This document shows positions 17,234-25,913 of a DNA stretch of 64,000 nucleotides, in pieces (position 1 is the first letter of the stretch; each line of letters begins with the position of its first letter). Location: positions 234,986 through 298,985 of the forward strand of contig JAIUNZ010000004.1 in assembly GCA_020161455.1 (NCBI GenBank), written 5' to 3'. The stretch comes from Bacteroidota bacterium. GTDB taxonomy: Bacteria; Bacteroidota; Bacteroidia; Flavobacteriales; Flavobacteriaceae. The position numbers and the translations under genes were made by a program. Below the pieces are notes generated by a model. That model did not search any database. It had not been told where the DNA came from and was given only the letters and a program-made list of their open reading frames with translations.

Positions 17234-18197
17234 AGTTTATACAATAATTACTTAATACAGCACTTTTATCCATTGAATTTGAAACGTAAGGAAGCAGTTT
17301 TAAAATTACTGCTTTAACTAAATTCACAGGTACAGCATTACCAGCTTGTCTTTTAGCTTGCCCATCAGAAACTACAATTTTGTAGCTGTCTGAGAATCCT
17401 TGTAATCGAAACATTTCTCTTGGTGTTAATCTTCTTTCACCATTTACAAGTAAATAATTGTGCGAAGCACCAGAGCGTAAGGCACACGAATAAGGATAAG
17501 AACAGATGTTTCCTGACTTGTTTTCGTGCCAAATAGAAAGATTATATGCAGATTTATGCTTGCTTTTTCTTTTTTCTAAAATCATTTCAGAAGCATAATA
17601 TTTAGCATCAACTTTCTTTTGAAGAATTTCTGATAATGGTTTAAAAGGTCTTATTGGAGAAGGAAAATTAAATAAAATGGGTTCTTTATGTCCAACAATT
17701 ATTATACGCTCTCTTTTTTGAGGAAGACCATAATCAAGTGCATTTAATACAGCAAATCTAACACTATAACCTAAATCTTTTTCGAGAACATTTACAATAG
17801 TTTTTAGTGTATTTCCACCATCATGTCCTAAAAGTTGTTTAACATTTTCTAATACAAATGCTTTTGGTTTTTTATTTTTTTAAATTCTAGCAATATCAAA
17901 AAACAACGTACCTCTTACATCATCAAATCCTTTCCTCTTACCAATTATGCTAAATGATTGACAAGGAAACCCAGCAAATAAAATATCATGGTCTGGAATA
18001 TCTTTTTCGTCAATTTTTGTTATATCGCCAAATGGTCTTTCTCCAAAATTAGCTTCATAACTGTCTTGACAATAAGTGTCTATATCCGATGAAAAAACAC
18101 ACTCAGGATTTATATTGTTTTCAATACAGGCTTCATCCATTGCTGTTCTAAATCCGCCTATTCTACAAAATAAATCAATAAATTTTATATTTTCCAT
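17226..18197 (-). pseudogene. DNA (cytosine-5)-methyltransferase, inactivated by one nonsense codon
   Basis: A single 323-codon frame holds all the C5-methyltransferase motifs in order. These are motif I (IDLFCRIGGFR), the catalytic motif IV (FAGFPCQSFSIIGKRKGFDD), motif VI (AFVLENVKQLLGHD), motif VIII (PQKRERIIIVG), a target-recognition region, motif IX (RLTPREMFRLQGF) and motif X (QAGNAVPV). The frame is cut by TAA at 17880-17882, codon 106, between motifs IV and VI; the remaining 217 codons are open in the same frame. Motif I also has Arg where the family has an invariant Gly (CRIGG instead of the usual GxGG loop), which should harm SAM binding. The gene is upstream of, and overlaps, the restriction gene. 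Confidence 0.88.
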
Positions 18198-18371
18198 TTT
18201 CTCAAACTTTAATTCAAAAAATAATATTTTAATTTATCATTAAATAGTTCACACTAATTACTTATTGACATCTTTTCAACCCTATATCTCATTCAGATAG
18301 TCTCCAACCTCGGAGCATCTTAATCCCAAAAAAATCCTTAATCATCTTTAATGGTAAAAAAAACAAACCCC

Positions 18372-18401
18372 CAAAAAAAAACCTTCTCATTTGAGAAGGT
18401 T
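18372..18401 (-). terminator. Terminator of the cold-shock gene
   Basis: AACCTTCTCA (18380-18389) pairs with TGAGAAGGTT (18392-18401). Read on the minus strand, the hairpin is followed by eight or nine T. It lies 28 bases beyond the csp stop and separates it from the restriction-modification remnant. Confidence 0.85.
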
Positions 18402-18429
18402 ATTACTTTGTATGGTAAAAGATAAGTAG

Positions 18430-18621
18430 TTATACTACCGTTACATTTACTGCAACGATACCTTTTCTACCTTCTTCAAGGTCATAGGTTACTTTATCAT
18501 TTTCACGAACTTGACCATTAAGGCTAGTTGCGTGAACAAATACGTCACTACTTCCATCAGCTGGAGTAATAAATCCGAAACCTTTGGCTTCGTTAAAAAA
18601 TTTGATTGTTCCTTCGTTCAT
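18430..18621 (-). CDS. Cold-shock protein (single CSD)
   Basis: This is a 63-residue nucleic-acid chaperone of the CspA family that binds single-stranded RNA and keeps it unstructured. The RNA-binding motifs are RNP1 (KGFGFI, residues about 14-19) and RNP2 (DVFVHA, about 26-31). The length is slightly shorter than the usual 66-70. The promoter lies close to the start, so the leader is only about a dozen bases. It therefore lacks the long thermosensing leader of E. coli cspA, and whether it is cold-induced cannot be judged. Monocistronic, with its own promoter and terminator. Confidence 0.95.
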   Translation of the reverse strand: MNEGTIKFFNEAKGFGFITPADGSSDVFVHATSLNGQVRENDKVTYDLEEGRKGIVAVNVTVV

Positions 18622-18640
18622 TGTAATATTTATTAAAATG

Positions 18641-18670
18641 CAAATATAGATTTAAATTATTGATTTGCAA
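18641..18670 (-). promoter_or_regulatory. Promoter of the cold-shock gene
   Basis: On the minus strand, TTG (18670-18668) is followed after 19 bases by TATATTTG (18648-18641). Both boxes and the spacing match the Bacteroidota consensus. The implied transcription start is about 12 bases before the ATG. Confidence 0.75.
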
Positions 18671-18730
18671 CAGGATATTTAAAAACTTCACAAAAAAGAA
18701 GTATATTTTCACTATAGTGGTGATTATGAG

Positions 18731-19255
18731 CTATCCTAAAACCTCGCTAACCTCCGATTTCAGATAGGCTAAAGCAACAGTACTAGCCGATTCGTTATCA
18801 AATAAATTACTCAATATTTTTTCTCTCAATTCATCTGCATTAGCGATGCTTTCATCCAAAGCAACCTTTCTAATGTTTTGAATAATAGTATTCTTCGCCG
18901 TCAAAATCATCACCCAAGCATCATCCGAAATATAAATTTGTTGCGTCAAATTGTGTTCGTATTCTTGCTCAATATGACGAATCAGCAAGTTCTGATAATC
19001 CATTTTATCATCGCCAATAGGTGCTACACGAATTAATAATTTAGAAGGATTAATGCGTTCCAATAATAATGCCAATCGCTCATAAGCTTGCAATCGTAAA
19101 GGCAAAGCTTGCTTTTGATTTTCTCTAAGAACCAACCATTTTCGAGTATTTTGTTGGTCTTTAAAGTGTCTGTCAAACATATAATAGGCTACAGCACCAG
19201 TAATTAAAGATGGAATAGCATACATAAGTAACTCTAATAACTTATCAAGATTCAT
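18731..19255 (-). CDS. Membrane-anchored helical protein of unknown function (DUF7935-like)
   Basis: The 174-residue product has one N-terminal membrane helix (about residues 8-27, LLMYAIPSLITGAVAYYMF). A charged, mostly helical cytoplasmic part begins with RHFKDQQNTRKWLVLRENQK. The rest alternates Leu/Ile-rich helices (QAYERLALLLERINPSKLL) with no motif I recognise. Similar proteins are conserved hypotheticals in Flavobacteriaceae; the DUF number is from memory. It is divergent from the uvrD-like helicase, but the sequence gives no reason to link the two. Confidence 0.75.
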   Translation of the reverse strand: MNLDKLLELLMYAIPSLITGAVAYYMFDRHFKDQQNTRKWLVLRENQKQALPLRLQAYERLALLLERINPSKLLIRVAPIGDDKMDYQNLLIRHIEQEYEHNLTQQIYISDDAWVMILTAKNTIIQNIRKVALDESIANADELREKILSNLFDNESASTVALAYLKSEVSEVLG

Positions 19256-19313
19256 GATTTTTGATTTATATTTTAATTGTTCACAAATATAATAGAAATA
19301 CTAGTAAAAATTA

Positions 19314-19344
19314 TTGTTAATCAGGAGCAGTAATATTAAATTTG
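19314..19344 (+). promoter_or_regulatory. Promoter of the UvrD/PcrA helicase gene
   Basis: TTG at 19314-19316 is followed after 20 bases by TAAATTTG at 19337-19344, a full match to the Bacteroidota pattern. The ATG follows 17 bases later, so the leader is only about ten bases and has no Shine-Dalgarno sequence. Confidence 0.75.
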
Positions 19345-19360
19345 AACTTTATCAATTGCT

Positions 19361-21694
19361 ATGATTACTAAATACATTTCGCAGCTTAACGAAGCCCAAC
19401 AACAACCTGTTTATCAAAAAGATGGTCCAATGATTATCATTGCTGGTGCAGGTTCCGGAAAAACACGTGTGCTCACCGTTCGCATTTCCTACCTGATGAG
19501 CTTAGGCGTTGACCCATTCAATATTTTGGCGTTAACGTTTACCAACAAAGCCGCCAAAGAAATGAAAAAACGTATTTCAGAAATAGTAGGAAGCAACGAA
19601 GCCAAAAACCTTTGGATGGGAACATTTCATTCCGTTTTTGCCAAAATCCTACGAATAGAGGCAGAAAAACTTGGCTATCCGTCCAATTTTTCCATCTATG
19701 ATTCCCAAGATTCCGTTCGATTAATTTCTTCTATAATCAAAGAAATGCAATTAGACAAAGACATTTACAAGCCAAAACAAGTCTTTAGTAGAATTTCATC
19801 TTATAAAAACTCCTTAATTACCGTAAAAGCTTATTTCAACAATCCAGAGTTGCAAGAAGCCGATGCTATGAGCAAAAAACCACGCTTAGGAGATATTTAC
19901 GCCAACTATGTAGAACGTTGTTTCAAAGCTGGTGCGATGGATTTTGACGATTTGTTATTAAAAACAAATGAATTACTAAACCGTTTTCCCGATGTCTTGG
20001 CAAAATATCAAAACCGTTTTCGATACATTTTGGTCGATGAGTACCAAGATACCAACCATTCGCAGTATTTAATAGTACGAGCGTTGAGCGATAAATTTCA
20101 GAATATATGTGTCGTAGGAGATGATGCGCAGAGTATTTATGCCTTTCGTGGTGCCAACATCAACAACATTTTAAACTTCCAAAAAGATTATGAAAATGTA
20201 AAAACGTATCGATTAGAACAAAATTACCGTTCTACCAAAAACATAGTCGAAGCCGCCAATTCCATTATCGATAAGAATAAAACCAAACTAGACAAAGTGG
20301 TTTGGACAGCCAATGATTTTGGACCCAAAATAAAAGTGCACCGTAGTATTACCGATGGTGAAGAAGGGCGTTTTGTAGCCAGCGAAATCTTTGAACAAAA
20401 GATGCGCAACCAGATGCTCAATGGGCAATTTGCCATTTTATATAGAACCAATGCACAATCACGTGCTATGGAAGATGCGCTGCGAAAAAGAGATATTCCC
20501 TACCGAATTTATGGCGGGTTATCATTCTATCAACGCAAGGAAATCAAAGACGTATTGTGTTATTTGCGATTAGTCATCAACCCAAAAGATGAAGAAGCGT
20601 TAATCCGTGTTATCAATTATCCAGCACGTGGAATCGGAAATACTACCATCGAAAAACTAACCGTTACCGCCAATCATTACAAGCGTTCCATCTTTGAAGT
20701 GATGGAAAATATTGATAAGATTGACCTCAAAATAAACTCCGGAACCAAGCAAAAGCTAGAAGACTTTGTCATGATGATTAAAAGTTTTCAAGTCATCAAC
20801 GAAAGCCAAGATGCTTTTTTCCTAGCCGACCATGTGGCAAAAAAAACAGGTTTATTGCAAGAACTCAAAAAAGATGCCACTCCCGAAGGAATAGCAAGAC
20901 TTGAAAACATAGAAGAATTGCTTAACGGTATCAAAGATTTCACCGACGGACAAATAGAAGTAGATGGCGCACGTGGTGCTTTATCCGAATTCTTAGAAGA
21001 CGTAGCCTTAGCAACCGATTTAGATAAAGACACCGGCGATGACGATAGAGTAGCACTAATGACAATACATTTGGCAAAAGGTTTAGAATTTCCCTATGTA
21101 TTTATCGTTGGTCTAGAAGAAGATTTATTCCCAAGTGCTATGACCTTAAACTCTCGTTCCGAACTAGAAGAAGAACGTCGTTTGTTCTATGTTGCCTTAA
21201 CGCGTGCCGAACATCAGGCGTATTTAACCTATGCACAATCGCGCTACCGTTGGGGAAAACTAACAGATGCCGATCCATCTCGATTTATAGAAGAAATTAA
21301 AGATGAATATTTGGAATACATGAATCCAGACCAGCACAGCAATTACCGTTACAAACCAACCATCGATTTGGATATTTTTGGCGATATTGATAAATCCAAA
21401 CTGCGCTCTGTAAAACCAGTGGCAGGAACACCACCAAAACAATATGGCGAAGAACCTTCATCATCCCTAAACATTAGAAGATTAAAACCCGTTTCAGGAA
21501 ATGCGCCAAGAATACCAAATGCAACAGATAGCAAAGTAGCGGTGGGCAATATCGTAATGCACGAACGCTTCGGAAAAGGACAAATCCTAAACCTAGAAGG
21601 CATTGGCGGCGATAAAAAGGCCGAAATAAAATTTGACGTCGGCGGAATTAAAAAGCTATTGTTGCGTTTCGCAAAATTGGATGTAATAGGATAA
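19361..21694 (+). CDS. UvrD/PcrA/Rep-family 3'-5' DNA helicase
   Basis: This superfamily 1A helicase unwinds DNA in repair and at blocked replication forks. The 777-residue length fits PcrA/UvrD. Motifs are visible in order: the Q-motif region LNEAQQQPV, Walker A (AGAGSGKTRVL, residues about 28-38), ALTFTNKAAKEMKKRI, Walker B (ILVDEYQDTNHSQY), VGDDAQSIYAFRGA, the arginine motif LEQNYRST, MTIHLAKGLEFPYVFIVG and VALTRAE. The C-terminal 60 residues form a Tudor-like fold (VGNIVMHERFGKGQILNLEG), which in PcrA and UvrD contacts RNA polymerase. Which of PcrA, UvrD or Rep it is closest to cannot be settled by eye. Confidence 0.95.
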   Translation: MITKYISQLNEAQQQPVYQKDGPMIIIAGAGSGKTRVLTVRISYLMSLGVDPFNILALTFTNKAAKEMKKRISEIVGSNEAKNLWMGTFHSVFAKILRIEAEKLGYPSNFSIYDSQDSVRLISSIIKEMQLDKDIYKPKQVFSRISSYKNSLITVKAYFNNPELQEADAMSKKPRLGDIYANYVERCFKAGAMDFDDLLLKTNELLNRFPDVLAKYQNRFRYILVDEYQDTNHSQYLIVRALSDKFQNICVVGDDAQSIYAFRGANINNILNFQKDYENVKTYRLEQNYRSTKNIVEAANSIIDKNKTKLDKVVWTANDFGPKIKVHRSITDGEEGRFVASEIFEQKMRNQMLNGQFAILYRTNAQSRAMEDALRKRDIPYRIYGGLSFYQRKEIKDVLCYLRLVINPKDEEALIRVINYPARGIGNTTIEKLTVTANHYKRSIFEVMENIDKIDLKINSGTKQKLEDFVMMIKSFQVINESQDAFFLADHVAKKTGLLQELKKDATPEGIARLENIEELLNGIKDFTDGQIEVDGARGALSEFLEDVALATDLDKDTGDDDRVALMTIHLAKGLEFPYVFIVGLEEDLFPSAMTLNSRSELEEERRLFYVALTRAEHQAYLTYAQSRYRWGKLTDADPSRFIEEIKDEYLEYMNPDQHSNYRYKPTIDLDIFGDIDKSKLRSVKPVAGTPPKQYGEEPSSSLNIRRLKPVSGNAPRIPNATDSKVAVGNIVMHERFGKGQILNLEGIGGDKKAEIKFDVGGIKKLLLRFAKLDVIG

Positions 21695-21705
21695 ACTAAT
21701 TAGAT

Positions 21706-21900
21706 ATGAATACTTTTTTAAAAAATATCAACTGGAAAATTGTTCTTTATTGGACGATATTCATGTCTTTTTTCAATGTTTTTTTATTACCTTACTATGA
21801 TGGCGAAGCATTTTTAGCCAAAAAAGTGATTTTAGGAATTATAGTTTGGTTTCTAACAGGCATTATATTTGCAAAAATCATTCAATCAAGAAGTAGTTAA
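21706..21900 (+). CDS. Small two-helix membrane protein
   Basis: The 64-residue product has two hydrophobic segments (about 11-29, IVLYWTIFMSFFNVFLLP, and 42-56, VILGIIVWFLTGIIFAKII) and a short charged C-terminus. I recognise no family. It begins 11 bases after the helicase stop, so it is probably on the same transcript. The reading is supported by its clean membrane topology and by continuity with its neighbours; its function is unknown. Confidence 0.65.
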   Translation: MNTFLKNINWKIVLYWTIFMSFFNVFLLPYYDGEAFLAKKVILGIIVWFLTGIIFAKIIQSRSS

Positions 21901-21964
21901 CATTAAACCCTTAAATCACATTAAACTCTTAAACCATATTAAACCCTTAAACAATCTTTAAAAA

Positions 21965-22585
21965 ATGGCTGAATTCATCAAAATATACGAAGACAAACCC
22001 AGCGAAGCTGCCATTAAAAAAGTAGTGGACGTTTTGAAAAATGGCGGATTGATTATTTATCCAACCGATACCGTATATGGTTTAGGTTGCGATATTACCA
22101 ATTCAAGAGCTTTAGAAAAAATCGCAAAAATCAAAGGTATTAAAATAGAAAAAGCCAATTTCTCTTTTGTGTGTAGCGATTTGAGTAATATTTCCGATTA
22201 TGTGCGTCAAATTGATACATCAACCTTCAAAATCTTAAAACGCGCTTTGCCAGGACCATATACCTTCATTCTTCCAGGAAATAATGATTTGCCTAGAGAG
22301 TTTAGAAAGAAAAAAACCGTTGGTATTCGTGTTCCTGCCAATAATATTGCACTCGAAATAGTAAAACTACTAGGAAACCCAATAGTGTCAACATCTATTC
22401 ATGATGATGATGAGGTTTTAGAATATTCCACCGATCCCGAATTGATTTTTGAGAAATGGCAAAATATAGTCGATTTGGTTATTGACGGTGGTTATGGCGA
22501 CAATACACCATCAACTATTATCGATTTATCAGGTTACGAACCCGAAATCATCCGAGAAGGAAAAGGCGATATCGATATATTTTAA
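21965..22585 (+). CDS. Sua5/YrdC/YciO-family protein, YciO-like
   Basis: The 206-residue product has the YrdC fold, which in TsaC/Sua5 makes threonylcarbamoyl-AMP for the t6A modification of tRNA. Signatures are VLKNGGLIIYPTDTVYGLGC (residues about 23-42), PGPYTFILPG and VGIRVPANNIA. The KxR motif of true TsaC is not obvious: the place is taken by KIKGIKIEKANFSFVC, which resembles E. coli YciO, as do SDLSNIS and the end DGGYGDNTPSTIIDL. Annotation pipelines usually call such proteins L-threonylcarbamoyladenylate synthase. I regard the fold as certain and the activity as open. The gene overlaps the DUF3810 gene on the other strand by four bases. Confidence 0.85.
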   Translation: MAEFIKIYEDKPSEAAIKKVVDVLKNGGLIIYPTDTVYGLGCDITNSRALEKIAKIKGIKIEKANFSFVCSDLSNISDYVRQIDTSTFKILKRALPGPYTFILPGNNDLPREFRKKKTVGIRVPANNIALEIVKLLGNPIVSTSIHDDDEVLEYSTDPELIFEKWQNIVDLVIDGGYGDNTPSTIIDLSGYEPEIIREGKGDIDIF

Positions 22586-23643
22586 AAGCTTCTGTTTCTA
22601 TAATAGTTAATCAGTAAATCCACAAATTTACTATAGCTTTCAATGCCTTCTTGTTGTTGATTCGCTTTTAGATATTGGTCATAAAAAGCATGAAACCCTT
22701 TGTCGATTATAGTATCATATTGTTCCCAAAAAACTTCACTTTCTTTATAGTTTTTTAAAACTCCTCGGTTTATTTTTTTCTTTAGTTGATCAAAGGTTGC
22801 TTCATTTTTTTGCGCAATGTTTGACAAACAATAGCGCAAAGCATTACTATAGGCAGCATATTGAAAGTACAAATCATCATTTTTAATGCAAGCCAAAAAG
22901 CCTATAAAGTTACATTCACTTTCACTGCCATAGCCCATTTGATGCGCCATTTCATGTGTAACCACGGCAGGAAATCCATACATTGGTAATTTATAATTCA
23001 CCTGTGCTTCATTAGTAAAGGGATTCAAATAACCACCAAAACCCATGTAAGTCAATGGCAAGCTAAACAACGATTTTTTTCTACTTGGAATTGAATACTT
23101 AAAAAACGGATATTGTTTTGTCAAATTATCATAACCATTCTCAGTTAAATCAAAAACAACTTCTTGCGTATAAGGATTTACTACTTTATTGTTTTTATTC
23201 TTCGTTATTTCAAATTGAATTTCATTCGTTTTCTGAATCAGTTTTTCAGTAAAAACAATTAAATCATTATCCGAATATTCTTTTCGAATATTCATTTTCT
23301 CAAAAAGAGGTTCCCGATAATAATTCATCGCCCAAAAAAAATGAAACAAAAAATAGAATACAGAAAGAAAACTCAAAATAGCTAAACCTTTTTGTTTCCA
23401 CGATGTTTTCCAATTTTTATAAAGCCAGTAAATGCAATATACTATCAAAATTCCATATAAAATATCACCAACCGAAAAAGGAATAGGTCCTAAAATAGTT
23501 CTCAAAGCTTTTGAAATAATCGGATAAATTCCATTAGAATAAAATCGTTCTACAATTTCAGGAAAAAAGGCAATTATTTTCAAGAAAAGGATCTGAAACA
23601 AAAGAAAAAGCGGAAGAATGTAGTTGTGTTTCAATTTTGACAT
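22582..23643 (-). CDS. DUF3810 membrane protein with a metalloprotease-like HEMAH motif
   Basis: The 353-residue product has about three membrane helices in the first 110 residues (LPLFLLFQILFLKIIAFFP, a second near 55-70 and a third near 90-110) and a large external domain. The domain contains VVTHEMAHQMGYGSESE (near residue 231), which is the HExxH zinc site of a metallopeptidase followed by an acidic residue that could be the third ligand. Upstream lies YMGFGGYLNPFTNEAQVN. I know this architecture as DUF3810, common in Bacteroidota and of unknown substrate. Protease activity is inferred from the motif alone. It is convergent with the YciO-like gene and divergent from pepD. Confidence 0.86.
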   Translation of the reverse strand: MSKLKHNYILPLFLLFQILFLKIIAFFPEIVERFYSNGIYPIISKALRTILGPIPFSVGDILYGILIVYCIYWLYKNWKTSWKQKGLAILSFLSVFYFLFHFFWAMNYYREPLFEKMNIRKEYSDNDLIVFTEKLIQKTNEIQFEITKNKNNKVVNPYTQEVVFDLTENGYDNLTKQYPFFKYSIPSRKKSLFSLPLTYMGFGGYLNPFTNEAQVNYKLPMYGFPAVVTHEMAHQMGYGSESECNFIGFLACIKNDDLYFQYAAYSNALRYCLSNIAQKNEATFDQLKKKINRGVLKNYKESEVFWEQYDTIIDKGFHAFYDQYLKANQQQEGIESYSKFVDLLINYYRNRSF

Positions 23644-23671
23644 TTAAAATGTAAATATAATCACAAAACTA

Positions 23672-23701
23672 TTTGAAAGCATTGTAAACTTTGTAACTTT
23701 G
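23672..23701 (+). promoter_or_regulatory. Promoter of pepD
   Basis: TTTG at 23672-23675 is followed after 18 bases by TAACTTTG at 23694-23701. The -7 box is perfect, and the spacer is one base shorter than usual. The ATG follows 25 bases later. Confidence 0.65.
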
Positions 23702-23726
23702 GGTTTTTAACATTCAAATATATTAC

Positions 23727-25193
23727 ATGAGCCAAGAAATTAGAAACCTAGAACCAAAAGTTCTTTGGAATAAATTTGCCGATTTAAATGAAGTGCCACG
23801 TCCATCCAAAAAAGAAGAACGTGTAATCGAGTTTATGAAAAACTTCGGAAATAATCTAGGATTAGAAACTTTTGAAGACGAAATTAGAAACGTAATCATC
23901 CGAAAACCAGCAACTCCAGGAATGGAAAATCGCAAGACGATTGTACTGCAAGGTCATTTGGATATGGTACACCAAAAGAATAATGATACCGATTTTGATT
24001 TCCTAACACAAGGTATTCAAATGTATGTCGATGGCGACTGGGTTCGTGCTAAAGGAACAACTCTTGGTGCTGACAATGGGTTAGGAGTAGCGGCTATCAT
24101 GGCAATTTTAGAAAGCAAAGACATTCCACATCCTGCGATTGATGCACTTTTCACTATTGATGAAGAAACCGGAATGACTGGTGCGTTGAACCTAAAAGGC
24201 GGTATTTTGAAAGGTGAAATTCTTTTAAATTTAGATACCGAAGAAGATGATGAAATTGATATTGGTTGTGCAGGAGGAATTGATGTTACGGCAAACAGAA
24301 CCTATAACGAAGAAGAAACACCTGAAGGTTCTGTAGGTTATACCATCACCGTAAAAGGCTTAAACGGTGGACATTCCGGAATGGATATTCACAAAGGTTT
24401 AGGTAATGCCAATAAGATTATGAACCGTTTATTATTTGACGGATTTGAGAATTTTGGACTTCAAGTTGCTGAAATTAGTGGAGGAAGTTTGCGCAATGCG
24501 ATACCAAGAGAAAGCGTTGCCAAAGTGATTGTAGCTGGTATGTATGATGAGGCTTTTGTGTTTGATATGCAAGAAATCATCAACGATATCAAAGCTGAAT
24601 ACAAAACTATGGAACCTAACTTAACTGTCGAAATTGTAAAAAGCGATTTACCAAGTAAAGTGATGGATTTAGGTGTTCAAGAAGGGTTGTTACGTTCTAT
24701 TTATGCAGCACACAATGGCGTTTACAGAATGTCGCCTGATATGGCGGATTTGGTAGAGACTTCTAATAATATCGCTAGAGTAGTGGTTGCTAATGGTGAA
24801 ATCTCTATTCAAAACTTAACCCGTTCCTCAGTAGAAAGTTCTAAAATGGATTTGGCAAATAGCCTACGTTCTGCATATGAATTATTTGGTTGCGAAGTTA
24901 CTTTTGGCGGAAGCTACCCAGGTTGGACACCAAATGTGAACTCTGAAATATTGGATGTTTTAGTGCCAATCTATGAAAAACAAAACAATGGCGAAAAACC
25001 AAGTGTTGTAGCCTGTCACGCAGGTTTAGAATGTGGAATTCTTGGAACAAATTATCCAGGTATGGACATGATTTCTTTTGGACCAACCATTCATGGTGCA
25101 CATAGTCCGGATGAAAGAGCTTCTATTAAATCGTCACAAAAATTCTGGAAATTTTTATTGGAAATATTAGCAAATATACCTGAGAAGAAATAA
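23727..25193 (+). CDS. pepD: Aminoacyl-histidine dipeptidase (peptidase D, M20 family)
   Basis: This is a cytoplasmic zinc dipeptidase that splits Xaa-His and other dipeptides. The 488-residue length matches E. coli PepD. Metal ligands are in LQGHLDMVHQ (His near residue 76), TLGADNGLGVAA (bridging Asp), DEETGMTGA (catalytic Glu pair) and the C-terminal HSPDERASIKSSQKFW. GLNGGHSGMDIHKG is the signature of the lid domain. There is no signal peptide. It is a single-gene unit with its own promoter and a downstream terminator, and could feed amino acids from imported peptides. Confidence 0.95.
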   Translation: MSQEIRNLEPKVLWNKFADLNEVPRPSKKEERVIEFMKNFGNNLGLETFEDEIRNVIIRKPATPGMENRKTIVLQGHLDMVHQKNNDTDFDFLTQGIQMYVDGDWVRAKGTTLGADNGLGVAAIMAILESKDIPHPAIDALFTIDEETGMTGALNLKGGILKGEILLNLDTEEDDEIDIGCAGGIDVTANRTYNEEETPEGSVGYTITVKGLNGGHSGMDIHKGLGNANKIMNRLLFDGFENFGLQVAEISGGSLRNAIPRESVAKVIVAGMYDEAFVFDMQEIINDIKAEYKTMEPNLTVEIVKSDLPSKVMDLGVQEGLLRSIYAAHNGVYRMSPDMADLVETSNNIARVVVANGEISIQNLTRSSVESSKMDLANSLRSAYELFGCEVTFGGSYPGWTPNVNSEILDVLVPIYEKQNNGEKPSVVACHAGLECGILGTNYPGMDMISFGPTIHGAHSPDERASIKSSQKFWKFLLEILANIPEKK

Positions 25194-25215
25194 AAAGAAG
25201 AATATAGAAATTAAA

Positions 25216-25245
25216 TCCTCACTTATCACTAAGCGAGGTTTTTAT
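25216..25245 (+). terminator. Terminator after pepD
   Basis: CCTC-A-CTTA (25217-25225) pairs with TAAG-C-GAGG (25230-25238) around a TCAC loop, with one A-C mismatch, and is followed by five T. Confidence 0.75.
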
Positions 25246-25301
25246 TTAACATTGGTCAAATCATTTATTTTGTATATTGGCATTTCAAAAACAATACTAC
25301 A

Positions 25302-25895
25302 ATGAAAAAAACAGCTTTCCTTTTGATGATTATGTTATGTGCAAATTTGAGTTTTTCTCAAAAGAAAAAAACAACTGCAAAAAAGACAACAACCGAAAAA
25401 ACGTCTTCAATAAAAGTGGATAACCTACTAGCTGAAGTAAAAGGGAAAACGTTTCAAGTTACCATTACTGAAAAAGGAAAACCAACAGATGCTTTAATTG
25501 TAAAAGAGCTAAATGATAACTTAAAGCCAACAGACATTAAATTATCATCCTTTACAGTAAGCGGAACAAAATTGTATTTGTTGCAGTGGACTGAAAAATC
25601 AAATACTAAAACAGATGTAAAAACAGAGGATATTACTACAGTTTTTTCGGTGATTTATGAAATTGCAACTAAAAAACAAGTCTTTTCTAATTTTGAAAAA
25701 ACGAGTAATATTGTAGAAAAAGTATTTTTAGATAAAAATAAAAACGCTTCAGAAACGCAGGAGAAAATAAGACGTGAAGGATTTGTATTAACACTAAACG
25801 CTGATGGAACTGTTTCTCAAAAGAATAAAACGCAAGAAAATAAATGGGTTTATGATGCTGCCAAAGTTGACTTTGTTGATGCTAAAAAGAAATAG
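25302..25895 (+). CDS. Secreted or periplasmic protein of unknown function
   Basis: The 197-residue product has a Sec signal peptide (residues 1-20, ending LSFSQ). A Lys/Thr-rich basic stretch follows (KKKTTAKKTTTEKTSS), then one beta-rich domain beginning at VDNLLAEVKGKTFQVTITEKG. The domain repeats strands around FTVSGTKLYLLQWTEK and FVLTLNADGTVSQ. I recognise no family, and no cysteine is present in the mature part. The basic linker could bind lipopolysaccharide or DNA, but that is a guess. It stands alone between pepD and lpxD. Confidence 0.75.
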   Translation: MKKTAFLLMIMLCANLSFSQKKKTTAKKTTTEKTSSIKVDNLLAEVKGKTFQVTITEKGKPTDALIVKELNDNLKPTDIKLSSFTVSGTKLYLLQWTEKSNTKTDVKTEDITTVFSVIYEIATKKQVFSNFEKTSNIVEKVFLDKNKNASETQEKIRREGFVLTLNADGTVSQKNKTQENKWVYDAAKVDFVDAKKK

Positions 25896-25913
25896 TTTTA
25901 AAGATTAGCAAAC

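Noticed and set aside
17226-18197. Stop-codon readthrough or a modified genetic code in the restriction-modification genes
   Set aside because: Both TAA and TGA interrupt the frames, and all other genes use these codons as ordinary stops. Decay explains it more simply.
18198-18429. Mobile-element boundary repeats flanking the restriction-modification remnant
   Set aside because: I compared the two flanks by eye and found no direct or inverted repeat long enough to support an insertion site.
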